Part shown: positions 9,917 through 22,180 of the stretch, in pieces
How positions within the stretch are numbered: the stretch's first letter is position 1
How the letters are laid out: every line of letters begins with the position of its first letter
NCBI GenBank assembly: GCA_019059635.1
Contig: JAGVRJ010000001.1
Coordinates: 3,534,001 to 3,598,000 of the forward strand
Reading direction: 5' to 3'
From: Proales similis
Lineage: Eukaryota; Rotifera; Eurotatoria; Ploima; Proalidae
DNA length: 64,000 nt
Notes under the pieces: generated by a model
The model's input: the letters and a program-made list of their open reading frames with translations, nothing else
What the model was told of the DNA's origin: nothing
The model's database searches: none
Translations under genes and position numbers: made by a program

Positions 9917-12200
9917 AAAACAATCGTTTTGTTTACTTCTGCTGATTTCGACTTTTTTTCTCTCGCTCTCTCTTCTCGGTCGCTCTCTCGGCGCGGCCGA
10001 GTTCTATTCGTTTTCGAGACTACAAAGGCCGAGGCAATGAATGTCACGTTCATATTCACACGCCAAGAACGCGCAAATAAACGAAAGTGGTTTCAGCGCG
10101 ATTGAAGAGATTCACGCTAAACGATTTTGATTTAAATGGCTGCGATTACTCTCGTTAGTGCGACAAGAAATGAATGATCAACGAAACTTACGTAAGCTCT
10201 AAACGAGCGCATAAAGCAGCAGCAGCAGCACAACTGCGACAACGTCAATTTGCTCGAACGAAAATTTCTTGAATCAAGGCGCATTCTACGCAAGCTCATT
10301 TTCTGTTGGTTTACTCTGTTGGTTTTGTTTATTTTCTTCGTTACAAACAGAGAACGTGTGCTTTTTGCTGGTTGCCTATCCGTCAATTGTCTGAGATTGC
10401 TCAGCTCAGGTTAGTGTGCCAGCTCGCTTTCCCTTTTCCAGCTCGTTAGAGTACTCAGCCGACATTTGGCGCTTTATCATCTGCCAACCGGTGTTGCTCT
10501 TAAGGCCTCGAAATTCTTCCAAGTGTTCCTGTTGTGTTTGTGTATTTTAACAGTGTGTGAAGCGATTACCTGCTCGCTTGCACCGCTCGATTTAATCTTC
10601 ATAATAATAAAAACTAAAATAATGTCCGACTAGACGACGACGACGACGACAAAGGAGGCAACAGCAGCAACTACGGCCATAGAGCCAAAGGAATTGAGCG
10701 TAGAAACGAATGAGTGACGTGTCCTACATCAAAGCGCGAGCTAGAGCAAGGAAACCACCGAAAATGTAAACATGGCAACATGCAATCACGAGGCTAGGAT
10801 GCATTTGAGCCATTTTGATCGCTCGCTGTAGGCCGTTCGAGGTTACTTGTGTGAAATGCGGTTTCCATCAGCATCCTGTTCAGTGAACACTTTCGCTTGC
10901 TCTTTGCATCGTTCTAAATCGATTTTCAACAATCAGACTTGAGCGACTTGACTCGTCCAACACGCAAATGTTTTTTACACTCATATCCGCATCTCTCACC
11001 ACTTTTGGTTCCCTTTTCTCTTTGCCGTGCGCTCTCTCTCTCTCTTTCTTTGCTTTTGTGTGGGTGTGTGCAGCTGTGTCACGCGGCTCAGCACAACTGT
11101 GGGATAAAAAGGCAGCTCAACATTAGCACGACGCCGGTCGGTGTCGAACCAAAGCTGATTTCATCGGCTGACGCTTATTGCGCAACGGTGGACAGGCGTT
11201 CCTAGAGGCATTGATCACCATAGCAACTCTTTAGACGCTTTAATCCCAGCCGTTTTGACTCCGATTCAATCCGGCGTGAGAAGAAACAAATAGAAAAAAA
11301 AGGAAAATAAAATAAAGAGCGGCAACGACGACGAGCAAGCGCACAAAAAGCTCGTTGATGAGACTTGTGTGTGCTAGCAGACTTGTGTGGCCCAATCGAC
11401 GGCAGAATTCAATTAAACTTTTAATGTGCCTGATTGCATAGGTGTGCTAAAATGTGCGCAAACAGCCCGCCTCTGCCAGCCATTCTAATTCGCTAATGTT
11501 TGTGGCAACCTTTCATTAAGTATCTCGAGTTTTCTCACCGTTCCAGAAAACTCCATTCCTCCGAGGCCCGATAATAAAAAATTTTCTCGCTCAATGGGCT
11601 CGAGCGTTCTCTTTAGCTCAAATTTCTTTTACACATCAAGTCTCTATTTTGCTTCTGCGTTTTATTTACGTTTCGCTTTCTTTCTCTGACTGTGAGCCGT
11701 ACTAGGTGTGAAATTTGAGCATTTGTTTTTTGGTCGATTTTTTTTCCAAAAAATTCACAATCACAACTGACAGCGATTGAATTTTCATTGAGTTGAAATT
11801 GTTCGCGTCAGTCTGCCGATTGATTTTTAGACTTTGAAGAGCCAGCATTTCGTTCATCCAGCTGCTAGAACCGGTTCAATCGAGGGCTAAATAAACAAAA
11901 GAAAAAGAACGGAAAGCCGTGCAAGTGGTGCAATAAAAAGCAAACAAAGGTAAGAGGCAGCAGCAGATCTATTTTAGTCTAACCAGTCACTAGAACCCGA
12001 GAGCACTCGACTATCCACTTATCTGTTTTCTACTCCTTCTTCTGCTCTCCTACTTCTACTGTCCTATCAGTCTGCTCCTCTGGGCCCCTCTCCGCCTTCC
12101 GATTGTGAGCTCATTCTGATTGTCTATTCTTGTTGACAGCTGCTCGACATTAAAATTACGTTTAAACCGCGCTGTACTGCTCTACTAATCGCTCAGGCTG
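9917..12200. other. Non-coding region upstream of tau-like gene, with a candidate 5' UTR intron
   Basis: 2.3 kb without a gene I can support. Stop-free frames here contain CT and CA runs and no family signal. Near its right end, AAAG followed by GTAAGAGG at 11950 and TTGACAG at 12139 make a plausible 190-bp intron in the 5' UTR of the tau-like gene, so the promoter is probably upstream of about 11.9 kb. (CT)n lies at about 11031-11046. Confidence 0.45.
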
Positions 12201-12925
12201 ATGAGTGCCAATAACAATAACTTCAATAACAACAATCAGGCTGCCAGCAGTGGGCGCCGCCCGGTGAATACTGACTCGCAGGCCGACTTGTTTAACGCGA
12301 CACCCAACAACCAGAACCTTCGAGACGTGAATGACACTGATTCTTCTTACGAAAGAAACCCGAACATGAACGGCACTAGATACAATCCGAACAACAACAA
12401 TAACAACTACAACAACGCAAACGGGATGAACAACAACTTGAACAACAGCGGCAATCAAGGCAACATGAGCGACAACCGAAACAGGGACCTGTCGCCCATG
12501 CGCAACAACGAGTCGCCCGGCAACCTGTCGAGCCGCTACAAGGGCCCGAGAATAGTTAAACGAGAGTTGTGGTGGAAAGAGCCTGAGCGAACATCAAAGA
12601 GCCTGTTCAGTCAGCCTTTCAAAGTGGACAGCGTTACATCTAAGGTCGACCACAAGAACCCCAACTACCAGCCGGCGCGGCAATCTACTCGCATCATGGA
12701 CTCGAGAAAGCTCGAATGGAAAGCTCAACCACACGTGGACACTTGGGGCAACATTAAGCATCAGCCGGGCGGTGAGTCCCTTTTCCTCTGCTTTCCCTTT
12801 TTGTTTTTAAAAATGCAATTCGCCACAATCGCGCAGGTGGCCGAGTACGCTATCCGAACATGAAAGTCGAATGGGAAGCAACGCCCAAAACGGACAGCGG
12901 CTTCATTTACACGTTTGATCAGTGA
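12201..12925 (+). CDS. Tau/MAP2/MAP4-family microtubule-binding protein, small and Asn-rich
   Basis: Probable microtubule-binding protein. Two coding exons, 12201-12771 and 12837-12925, 219 residues. The first 110 or so residues are strongly Asn-rich (runs of N with S, G, R) and look disordered. The C-terminal third carries the tau repeat signature. The segment WGNIKHQPGGG corresponds to the GSxxNIxHxPGGG core. Before it, FKVDSVTSKVDHKNPNYQP reads as a decayed repeat. After it, KVEWEATPKTDSGFIY aligns with the post-repeat [20 protein letters not shown] region of tau. The splice site falls inside the PGGG loop (phase 1, between G codons). It is much shorter than vertebrate tau and has one clear repeat instead of three or four. 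Assignment rests on motif reading only. AATAAA lies at about 13110. Confidence 0.75.
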
Positions 12926-13146
12926 TCTGCACCAAATTTGAATTGAGAAAGAAAAAATTGAAAAAAAAAAGTGAAGACAAAAATGTTGATTACGGAAAAG
13001 AGAATGCACTGACTCCACCCAAACGGCTCTCTCATTCTTTTCTTCTTATCTATACAGTCGACAGGCTCTATTGACAAAGGCTGCAACGACTCAATACCAA
13101 TTGTCTCATAATAAACTTATTTTCGCTCATCTCGGCCCGTTTCTCC

Positions 13147-16100
13147 TCAGCTGTTCTGCATGGCGACCATGCCAACGTTGCCGAACTTGAAGCGCCACTT
13201 GACGTCGTTCTCGTCAATTGCGTACAGTTCGACTTGAATGAAATAGTTGCCAAAGTAGGGAAAGCTGATGACGAGAGTGCCGGTGAAAAAGTCGTCGGCC
13301 GGACGCAGATCGAGCACCTTCAGATCGGCGTATTTTGGACACGCAAATCCCTTTGTTGAAAGCAAAAATTTAAAAAACTCGCTGTCCTCGGGGAAATTTG
13401 CCTGATTTGCTCACTTTGGTGTCAGGCAAGCTTTTCATGTCCAATTCAGTCAGCACATTTATTTGCACCTGTCGAATGGCACGAATGGGCCTCGAGCTTT
13501 TGAACTGTTGACTTATGATGCCGTCGATTTTCAGGCTCAGCGTCTGGTCGTTTTTTATCGTGTGCACTGAGTTGAGCTTTTTACTGAACGGGCTCACCAG
13601 CAGCCTGATTTGAGTGCGCTGCAGCGAGTTGAAAAACGCACGCGGCAGAGGCAGCGGACACTGAATGAATTCGAGCAACGCTTGCTGGAACAGTTTGAGT
13701 TGCTTTTTCGCAAACACAAATTAGTCGCGGTGGGTGGTCAGAGCGAAGCAGCAGCAGCAGCAACTCACATTCACTTTTGACGATGCCGAACTGAACTCAT
13801 CGATCAGATGGGAGATTCTGATGAATTGCGACTCGCACAGAAAGATTTCACTCGGCATCGTTTGCCTAGGCTCGTTATCGATTTCTAGAAATGCTCGCTT
13901 GAATTCCGAGCTCGATCCCCTTCATTAAATCCATTGTGATTCGAAATGTGACGACAAGAGCGTTGGCTGCGACTTACGGCTGCGCTTTGGACGCGCTCAG
14001 GAGATTGATGATGAACGCAATTGCTTCGAACTGTTTGCGAAGCCTTCAAAACGATTAAATCGAAAACGAATCAGTGGTGTCAGTTTCGAACAAAAAAAAA
14101 ACAGATGGAATCGGAGGAAATTGGGGATGAAATGAACGAAGGCGACGACGGTGTCTCTTACATGTTCATGATGTTCAACGTGTGCTTGTCAGCGTCGAAC
14201 GACTCCATGATCAGATCTTTAAACTTCTGAATCAGTTTGTGGCATTCGAGCGCGGCCTGCTTCATGTGCAGAGCAACGCGGCCGTATTTGCTGAAATTGT
14301 CGGCAGTCTGGAAGCGGAAGACAGGCGCCGGAACACTAATGGCGCTCATGGAGCTGGTAACCAAATAGCTAAAGAATTTGATCTGCTCAATTCTCATTTC
14401 GCAATAGCGAAGCTGGTAGGCGCCATTTGAGCATTCGAGCAGCATGCTCATGTTTTGGTTGCTCGGCTGCAAGCAGGACGATTTAAAGTGACTGCTCGCT
14501 TTCAAATACTCGGCCAACGCTCTGTTCAGATTGTCGACGAGCTCTTTTGTCGAGCCGAACTGCATCGAGCACATGAACGACTCGGCTCGGCATAAAATGC
14601 AGAGAAAATCTATCGAGCTCTTGTACTCATACTGGTTGCAGACCTGATCGAAGCGATCGAGGCCAGATGACAGGTTCTCATAGATGCGGGCGGCCAGCTC
14701 AAAGTGAGTATAGCGAACGCACATGCGCGCCAACTTGTACTGCAGCCATCGTTCATTGCTTTTGCTCTGAATGAACGTTTGCAAGCAAGCGTCAAGCCGA
14801 GTAGAGCCGCTGCTCGTTTGCACGTCTGATGACAACGACGGGCTCAGCGCTCGAATCTCAAGCTCAAACGCCAAATTGAGCAGTTTCAACTGTTCGCCCA
14901 TCAGTTCAATCAGGATTCAATCAGGTTTGCTTAATTCTGTTTACCTGCAGCGAGCTTATTTGTTCATCGACCGAGGGCAGTTGAAAGAGACGATCTAAAA
15001 TGGCCAAGCAGTGCTCTTGTCTGCTCTGATTGGCTTTGCTCGATTCGTCGGGATATCTAACAATCTGGAGAAGAGCGTCGACATAGACGAGGCATCGATC
15101 AATCGACTCTTTTCGATTTTCATTCACGCGTTCAGGTTTGCTTTGTTTATGGTTTCGCTCTTACCCAGCTTGTCTAGTAACGAGCCGATCAGGTCGTACA
15201 GTTCGCTCATGTAACCTTGGTGGTTCAATTTGATCAAATCAACGGCATGTTTGAGCGCACTCTACAATTGTCACCCAAGTCGACAATAAGCAGCAGCGAA
15301 TCGAGAACTTGAATCAAACATACTCGAAGCAGGTGCGTGGACGAAGAGTCGATTGAGAAAACAACAGCAATCAGGGCGCTCTGAGTCAACTCAAACAGCT
15401 CTTGGTCGGCTCGGTTGGACTGGGCCAAGAGCAGAGTACTCGCCAGTCGTGAGTATTTGAATGCGATGTTGACGTTCTCGTGAAACATCATCGAGCCGAG
15501 CAGGCGTTTGAATGCGCTCGATTCGGAGGCGGCCAGCAAACGCCTGTTCAAATGAGCAGACAATCGATCGGCTAGCAGTGAGAGGATATCGGACACACAG
15601 GAGAGAATCTGCTCGTCATCGAGCCGCTCTTGGGCAAAGTCGACAAGCAAATCGATTCTCGACTCGAGCCAGTCGTCGGGTCGCTTAACAGCCAGCTGGC
15701 AGAGGTTGTCTAATATGATTAAGTGCAGCCTTTTGCGCGGCTCGTCTTTCAGCAGTTTTAGAAGAAAAGCAATCTGTTTAATCAGTCAAATTGTTAAAGC
15801 AGCCAGTCAGCAACCGGCGCATTTCATGTTTTCGTCCTTAGTCAGTGGATGCTCGGCTTACCGTTGATCCGCTTATATTTCCGCTTCGACAAGAGAGCTG
15901 AGCGAGCGTGTTGAGCGTTATCTTAGAAATGTCCGCTCGCGGAAATGAGTAGAACATGGCCACGCACAGGTTCTTCGCCTGTTGGTTCGGTCGACATTTT
16001 AATTTAAGAAATTGATGATTAACAATGAAATTCAAATGCGCGCCCACCTTTTCAGCGAGCTCAACTGAGCGATGCATGTGAATGAGAAGCGGAATTAGTC

Positions 16101-16902
16101 TCATCTTACGACCGAGCGGCGCCTGCAGGTCCTGAATCATTTGTGCCAGCCGTTCGAACAGAGAATGTGCGAAGGCGCTAAATTAAATTTGGCGACAAAT
16201 TGCGCACATTGGTTGTGCCAGGCAGAGCTGAAATCAACTGGCTTACGTTGACAATGAGCAAAACTTGTTGGCCGCGTATATTGCTTCCTTTACTTCCAGA
16301 TCGTCGTGCGATTCGAGTGCAAGTCGAATTGAATGCTGCACATTGTGCTGTTCGCTAATAATTGGCGAGATTTCCGCCAGCGCACGCAATGTCAGTGCTC
16401 GGCAAATGCTGTCGTTGCTGTGAATGTTGTAGAATATCAATTTGAGAATCTCGTCCAGGCTGGTGATTTTCTGCAAATGCTTGTGATTGCGTTCAATTAC
16501 TCGAACCACTTGGAGCTTGAGGAAATTGTTTCTGTGATATGGTTCAAAAAGCCGCCGCTTTATTAAAATTCGCCATCTCGCATCCGTCGTCTAATTGAAC
16601 AAGCAATTACCCGTTTTGAAATGTCTTGGCAAGACGGAGAAAGCCACTGTTCACAAACACAGGCACCGGGTATTTGTCAAAGAGCTCGGTGAGTTTGAGA
16701 ATCGACTCGCATTGATGTCCGACGTTATCCGACAAAAGACCTTGAGCAAGCAAGTGAGCACGCTGCGACCGCAATCTGACCTGAAGCGAGCCGATTTACC
16801 TTTGTCTAGCTCGACCCAGACGGCGTTCAGGTTCTGCTCGTCCAGAGTGAGCTCCGCTTGGTTCAGATCCAAGAGAACGTCGCCCAACTTGTCCATGATC
16901 AT
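13147..16902 (-). CDS. INTS7: Integrator complex subunit 7
   Basis: Scaffold subunit of the nuclear Integrator complex, which cleaves and terminates RNA polymerase II transcripts, including snRNAs. Starts with MIMDKLGDVLL at 16902 (a second Met two codons on) and reads through about a dozen short introns to the stop at 13147. Spliced, the first exons read AVWVELDKGLLSDNVGHQCE, then KYPVPVFVNSGFLRLAKTFQ, NNFLKLQVVRVIERNHKHLQ and SNDSICRALTLRALAEISPI, which track human INTS7 (LDKGLRSGKLGEQCE..., FLRLCVLKVTQQSEKHLEKIL) in order. The rest is alpha-helical, HEAT/ARM-like, ending in a beta-rich C-terminal exon (KWRFKFGNVG). Estimated length of about 950 residues matches the family (962 in human). 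Head-to-head with TMEM163 across 700 bp. Confidence 0.9.
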
Positions 16903-17606
16903 CTCTGCTCACGCTCTCTGCTCTCGTTTCTTTCTCTTGCTTTTTTGCAATTTTCAACTGTTCGACAGCTCAATTCCTCTTCTAATGCATGCACACTCAG
17001 TGCGCGATCGTCGCCATTCAAATGTCTTCCATTTGCACATCATCAAGCGGCTTAATCGACCAATAGATGTCAACGTGCTTGCAATATTTGTTGCAACATT
17101 TTTTTAATCACTCGTCGACCGACTTCATGGCCCCTTTTTTCTCTCTTTCTCTCTCTTTCTTCGCTCATATTCATATCCGATTTCAAATTCATCTCATTCT
17201 TCTTTTCAAGCGGGTCGCTTTCAAGTTTCTCGTCTGTTCGCTATGTTTAGCACTGCAGCTACCCACCGAAGACCGCAGAGTGAAACATGTTGCATATGTT
17301 CTCAGATTGCGATTTATTCGTGCAACAACATCGGCGCGATCGCGACTGCCTATTGATCTAATATTGAGCTGAGTAGCGGTGTAATGTGTGTGTTGTTGGT
17401 TGTTGCCGTCTGCATTGAGCCCTCCCTCCCACTCTCTCTCTTTTTTCTTGTTGCTTCTTTTCTCTTTCTTTTTTCTTCGACTCGCTTCGTGAATAATTTA
17501 ATCTAACTGCTCGCGATTTCTGCGCAGATTCGCGCTCTCTCTCTCTCTCTACTTAGACACACGGTGATGCACGGAACCGTCTGAATCGGCGCCGACAAGC
17601 AGCAAA
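16903..17606. other. Divergent promoter region INTS7 / TMEM163
   Basis: 700 bp between two start codons pointing away from each other. It is T- and CT-rich, with repeated TCTCTCTTT tracts at 17141-17162, 17431-17476 and 17535-17552. No coding signal. It presumably holds both promoters and any 5' UTR introns; TGCGCAG at about 17527 is a possible acceptor for TMEM163. Confidence 0.5.
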
Positions 17607-18308
17607 ATGAGCGAGCTGAACGAGTTGAACAGCTTCTTCTACAAGCTGATGGAAATGTCCGCTCGGAGAAAGGTCATCCTGGTCGAGTACATGTCCATCA
17701 TGCTCACCCTGCTCGGCTCTTTCGTCTGCGGCTATTTGGCCTACGAGGATTTGAGTGTGAGCGCTCTGGCAGTCTCGATCGACAGCATGCTCGACATAGT
17801 CGCCTATTTGATTGTCATTTGGCGCTATTACAAATACGACGAGTCAAAGTCAATGCGACGCGATAAGATCGCGCAGATCCTGCTCTCCATGTTGTTTTTG
17901 TTCACCGCGTTCGGAGTCGAGTTCGTCTCCATTCGCAACCTGGTCTATGAGATCACGCCCAAGCCAAGCCTGTCGTACATATTCGTCAGCATATGCCAAT
18001 CGATCGCGTTCAGTCTCATCAGCATCTACAAGTTCTACTTGTCGCTGAACTTGATCTCACAAACGGCACTGTACACGTCGGCGGTCAACTCGCTCATAAC
18101 TGCATTGAGCAGTTTGTCAATGGCGATCAGCATGGCCGTTTTCATATTTGCCCAAGACGTCTGGTACCTGGACAGTCTGTTCGGCATTCTAATTGGCAGC
18201 ATAGTGTTTGTCTATGGCTGCATTCTGTTCATCGGCAACATGTGCAGAAACGAGCAAGCGAGCATAAGCTCGCCTGACAGCCCGATAAAGAAGAGAGCTT
18301 TCTCCTAA
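17607..18308 (+). CDS. TMEM163: Transmembrane protein 163 (zinc-binding cation-efflux-like)
   Basis: Six-pass membrane protein of the cation diffusion facilitator fold; in vertebrates it binds and moves zinc in synaptic and endolysosomal vesicles. Single exon, 233 residues. Six hydrophobic segments are visible, from about residue 27 to 215. Key agreement with TMEM163 is the ALAVSIDSMLDIVAYLIVIWRYY segment, whose paired Asp (DSMLD) are the candidate metal ligands, and VWYLDSLFGILIGSIVFVYG near the end. The N-terminal tail is shorter than in human TMEM163 (289 residues). AATAAA at about 18475 and again just after. No intron in the coding part. Confidence 0.87.
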   Translation: MSELNELNSFFYKLMEMSARRKVILVEYMSIMLTLLGSFVCGYLAYEDLSVSALAVSIDSMLDIVAYLIVIWRYYKYDESKSMRRDKIAQILLSMLFLFTAFGVEFVSIRNLVYEITPKPSLSYIFVSICQSIAFSLISIYKFYLSLNLISQTALYTSAVNSLITALSSLSMAISMAVFIFAQDVWYLDSLFGILIGSIVFVYGCILFIGNMCRNEQASISSPDSPIKKRAFS

Positions 18309-18655
18309 GGCCCTCATAATCGGCCGTCTCCTTGACAAATTGGCCCATAGCCGACTTTTGCCATCTGGCTTCACGCTCCGAGTCTGGAGCGCGTTCAAGT
18401 TGTCAGTGGAGAGGGCCACATTATCTTTTAGTCTCTTTGTCTTTTTTATTTTTTTTGTTCTGATTGTATTTAGCCAATAAAAGCAAATAAAGCAGCAAAA
18501 CGGCTCTTTTCACTCAATCGAATCGAACGCGCTCTCAACGCGTGTCGCATAAATTATCGCCAAATTTCGAAATGAATGAGTTTTTGATGTTTTTGTTTTG
18601 AAATCATAGAGAGCGCTTGTGCGCAAGCAAATTGCAAATTGCGAATTTGACAAAT
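18309..18655. other. Short intergenic stretch TMEM163 / acyl-CoA dehydrogenase
   Basis: 350 bp holding the TMEM163 3' UTR with two AATAAA signals (about 18475 and 18486) and the 5' flank of the next gene in the same orientation. No other element recognised. Confidence 0.6.
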
Positions 18656-20990
18656 ATGAGTTTGCGCGGATGGAATCGAGGGCTGCGTTTGGTGCAATTG
18701 AGACGGCGATCGTTCTCGGCCGCCAGCCGTGGCGAGTTTTTCCAAGAAGAGCCAAAGCTGGCCAATCAATTTGACGACGATCCTTTCTTGCGCGAGTGCC
18801 TCGAGAACGAAATTCCGCGCGAGGTTTGCCACACGGCCCGTTCTCCGTCTCTCTTGTTTGTGTAACCAGTTGCGATTGAAGCATTGGCGCGAGATTGCGC
18901 AAGACCTGCAACAATTCGGTCACAGAGTTGCCACCGATGTTCACAAGCTTCATCTAGAATGCGAACGAAATCCACCTGAGCTGCAAACGTACGACGCGTG
19001 GGGTAAACGAGTCGACAATCTGATTGTATGCAACGCGTGGAAGCAGCAAAAGCGATTATCGGCTCAAGAGGGCCTGATCGCCATCGCCTACGAGAGGAAG
19101 CATTCGATCTACAGCCGCCTCTACCAGACAGCCAAACTGTACCTGTATCAGCCGAGCTCTGGTCTCTTCTCTTGTCCTTTGGCGATGACCGACGGCGCAG
19201 CCAAAACAATCGAGGTTGCTTCTTCTCTTCTACTGAATGGCTCTCTTCTCTTTAATTCATTCAATTTGACGACTAGTTGGCCGGAAAGCCCGACTTTTGT
19301 AAGCATGCATTTGATCGTCTCACCAGTCGAGAGCCGGACACTTTCTGGACAAGCGGCCAGTGGATGACCGAGAGGAAAGGCGGCTCTGACGTTTGTAATT
19401 GATCTCTCTTTCTTTTTCAAACTCTCTCGCCCGGTGGCCCGCTGATCTAAAACGAACTGTCTAGCCGCCGGGACAGAGACGATTGCGATCAAAGAAAGTG
19501 GCGTCGAACACAGCCTCTACGGCTACAAGTGGTTCTCGAGTGCGACAGATTCCGACATGAGCATAACTCTTGCACGCCTGATTAATGAAGACGGCCAAGT
19601 AAAGCGGCAGAAGTGAGACTCGTTGAGATGCTCTTTGACAAGCTTTTTGAGAAGGCGAGCAAGAAATTGACAATGTTTTTCGCTCATACTCGACTTGACG
19701 ACGGCTCGTTGAACAACATTGAAATTCACAAGCTGAAAGACAAACTAGGCACTCGTCAGCTGCCGACTGCCGAGCTTCTGCTAAACGGCACCAGAGCCTT
19801 CAAGGTGATTGTTATGTTTGCCTTTTGAAAGCGAGAGCTTGATCAAGAGATGAAAGATGTCGCCGAGCGACAAAGGAGTGGCGGCCATGGCATCGATGCT
19901 CAACATCACTCGTCTGCACAATGCGATCGCCGCCGTGTCCAACATGCGGAGGTGAGTTGTCAAGTTCAGCAGAGAAGAGCTGTTTTTAGCTCAATAGAGA
20001 AAAGAGTGGCGAATTTGGCCAAGGACTACGCCAGACGAAGAAAAGCGTTCGGTCAGCTCATCATTGACCACAAGATTCATGCGAAAACGCTCGCCAGAAT
20101 GGAGGTCGAATGCAGAGCCTCGCTACTGACACTGATCGAGGCGGCCAAGCTTCTGGGCAAAATGGACTGCGGACAAGCAAGCCATGACGATGCTGAGCTG
20201 ATGCGCCTCTTGACGCCCATTCTGAAGCTCTACACTGCCAAGCAAGTAAGCTACAGTCGTGCTGAGGCCAAAAGCTTTATTAACGCTCACTCAATTGGTG
20301 ACAGGCAGTCGCAGTTTGCTCTGAAGGCCTTGAAGCCTTTGGAGGCCAAGGTTACATTGAAGAGACGGGCTTGCCCGGTCTACTGAGAGATTCTCAGGTA
20401 TTTGCTATCCTCTGCCTCCGAGAGTGGCCATCTAAGCGATTGAGATAATCAGGTGCTGCCCATCTGGGAGGGAACAACCAACATTTTGAGCTTGGACGTG
20501 TTGAGAAGCATTCAAAAGTCAAAGGGAGAAGGCCTGCGCGTGTTGAATCAACGAATTCAAGACATTTGCCAGACGGCGAGTAAAAGCGACGCACTTCGCT
20601 CTTACGCCAGTCAACTGGCCGAGTCTTGTAAACGGCTGAACAACCTGGTGTCAAACAACGAGCTGATTCTCGAGACGGGCGCCCGCGAGTTCGCCTTCAG
20701 CCTTTATCGCCTCTACACAGGTAGGTGTCGCAGCGCACGCAAGTGGGCTTGAAAATAAAATGCGTTCTAAGCCGCTCTGATCGCCGAGAAGTGTGTGAGG
20801 AACAACAACAAAGCTGCTGACATTTTCCTTCTCAAACGGTATGAGCTTCGACTGGCCTAATTACTAGAATGGGGATCATTGCTTCACACCTTCTAGGTGG
20901 ATGCATCAGGACCTCACGCCCCTACTGAGCGCGTTCGAAGCCAAGCTCTTGGACCGCGACGATCATCTGGAACTTATTAACTCGACCTGA
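18656..20990 (+). CDS. Acyl-CoA dehydrogenase, AidB / ACDH-11 type
   Basis: FAD-dependent acyl-CoA dehydrogenase-family enzyme, related to nematode ACDH-11 and bacterial AidB; the substrate is not known from sequence. Eleven exons: 18656-18823, 18870-19214, 19277-19394, 19465-19598, 19643-19804, 19857-19951, 20005-20245, 20305-20397, 20453-20720, 20772-20838, 20897-20990; 594 residues with phases consistent throughout. The N-terminus is Arg/Ser-rich without acid ([19 protein letters not shown]), a likely mitochondrial presequence. Landmarks: [28 protein letters not shown] (flavin/substrate loop), [39 protein letters not shown], and [20 protein letters not shown] before [11 protein letters not shown]. 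The Glu in YIEETG is the position used as catalytic base in relatives. The acceptor at 19643 is the least certain junction. No sign of disruption. Confidence 0.9.
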
Positions 20991-21148
20991 GAACCTGGCA
21001 CTCTTAATTTTGGCCAATTTATTCAATTAAAATTGCACTCTGCTCAGCCAGAATGGAAATAATTCACACTAAATTGTATTGACAATTGCAAATAGAAAAA
21101 AAAGTAAAAGTGGAATGAATGAAAAAAATTTTTTAAAAGAAGAGGCGA

Positions 21149-22180
21149 TTAATGGTGTCGGTTCTTGCCTTTGTCGCGTGCGCGTTTGTTTTGGAACCAA
21201 ATCTGTGGACGGAGAAAGAAAATTGTTAAATTTAGTGGCGTTGAGAGAGAATGGTCGCCTGAAGTTACCCTGATGACTTGCTCCTCAAATCCGAGCAGAT
21301 TGCAGAGATACTCGACTTCGTTCGAGTCCGGGTACGGTTTGATCGTGTAGGCATACTCGAGTATTTCGCGCTGCTTTTTGTTTATTTGCGTCCTCGGCTT
21401 TCGTTTGCTCTAAAGTTGACATAATCCGATCCGATCAGTGAGTTAGTGAGAAGCACACAATCGCAAACACCGGCTTACCTTGCTCATCATACCGGGCTGA
21501 TTTTCCTGGTTGCTCAGAAGCTGGCTCATTTGACTTAGGCGATGGGCGAATTCGCTCAGCTGCTCTTTGGCCTCAGTCGGACTGATGACCGAACAGTTCG
21601 GGGTCGAGCTGGTGTCGCCTAATAGACAAGAGCTTTTGGCCAATTCGTCAATGCAGTGAAAGTTGATTCGAGTTTTGGCCGCCGATTTCGGCTTCTTTTC
21701 TCGATTTGTAATCTCGGGCAGCACTGACTGCTCGTCGCTGGCTGCTTTGTTCGGAGTAGAAGCGAACCGTTTGTTATGCGTCCATGCGTCATATACATTC
21801 AGCAGGTGTTTGTTGATAAGCGGCTTGCTGTTCCACAAGCCCAGGGGAATGGAGGGCGACGATTGAAGCCAACTACTGGCAGAGTACTCGTGAAAGCCCG
21901 AGTCGCATGCGGCCGGCGCCGTTTCATTGGCCGCAATGCTCGTGTCGACCGGGGGATTGTATGTCATGAAGCAGGAGAAGGACGGCAGACCAGTGGTGAG
22001 CTGAGGCTCGCAACCGGACTCACTGGCCGCACTGGCTGCGTAGCCCTGATCTGAAACGTCTTGGAAGTTAACCGGACTTACAGAGCAGCGAGGATGGAGC
22101 AGATGAGCCTCGCATTCACTTTTCACCAGAAATTGGCTCATTCGAACGTCGTGAATGTCGGTGCCCAACGAATCGGCCAT
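21149..22180 (-). CDS. Homeodomain transcription factor, unplaced (LIM-HD-like third helix, no LIM domain)
   Basis: DNA-binding regulator. Three exons, 22180-21479, 21409-21269, 21202-21149; 298 residues. The homeodomain is the last 60 or so residues: it opens KRKPRTQINKKQ, has L16, W48, F49, Q50, N51 and R53 in their usual places, and ends in helix 3 VIRIWFQNKRARDKGKN, three residues before the stop. An intron interrupts it between positions 46 and 47, a site shared by many PRD-class and other homeobox genes. The VIR-WFQNKR-DK string is closest to Islet among classes I recall, but helices 1-2 differ and no LIM domains are encoded. The 230-residue N-terminal part is Ser/Pro/Asn-rich with a short predicted helix (EAKEQLSEFAHRLSQMSQ). 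It is not TALE (no three-residue loop) and not POU (Q50, not C). Confidence 0.8.

Noticed and set aside
10939-11205. 88-codon open frame in the region before the tau-like gene
   Set aside because: Built on a CT microsatellite (SLSLSLL) and has no similarity to known proteins.
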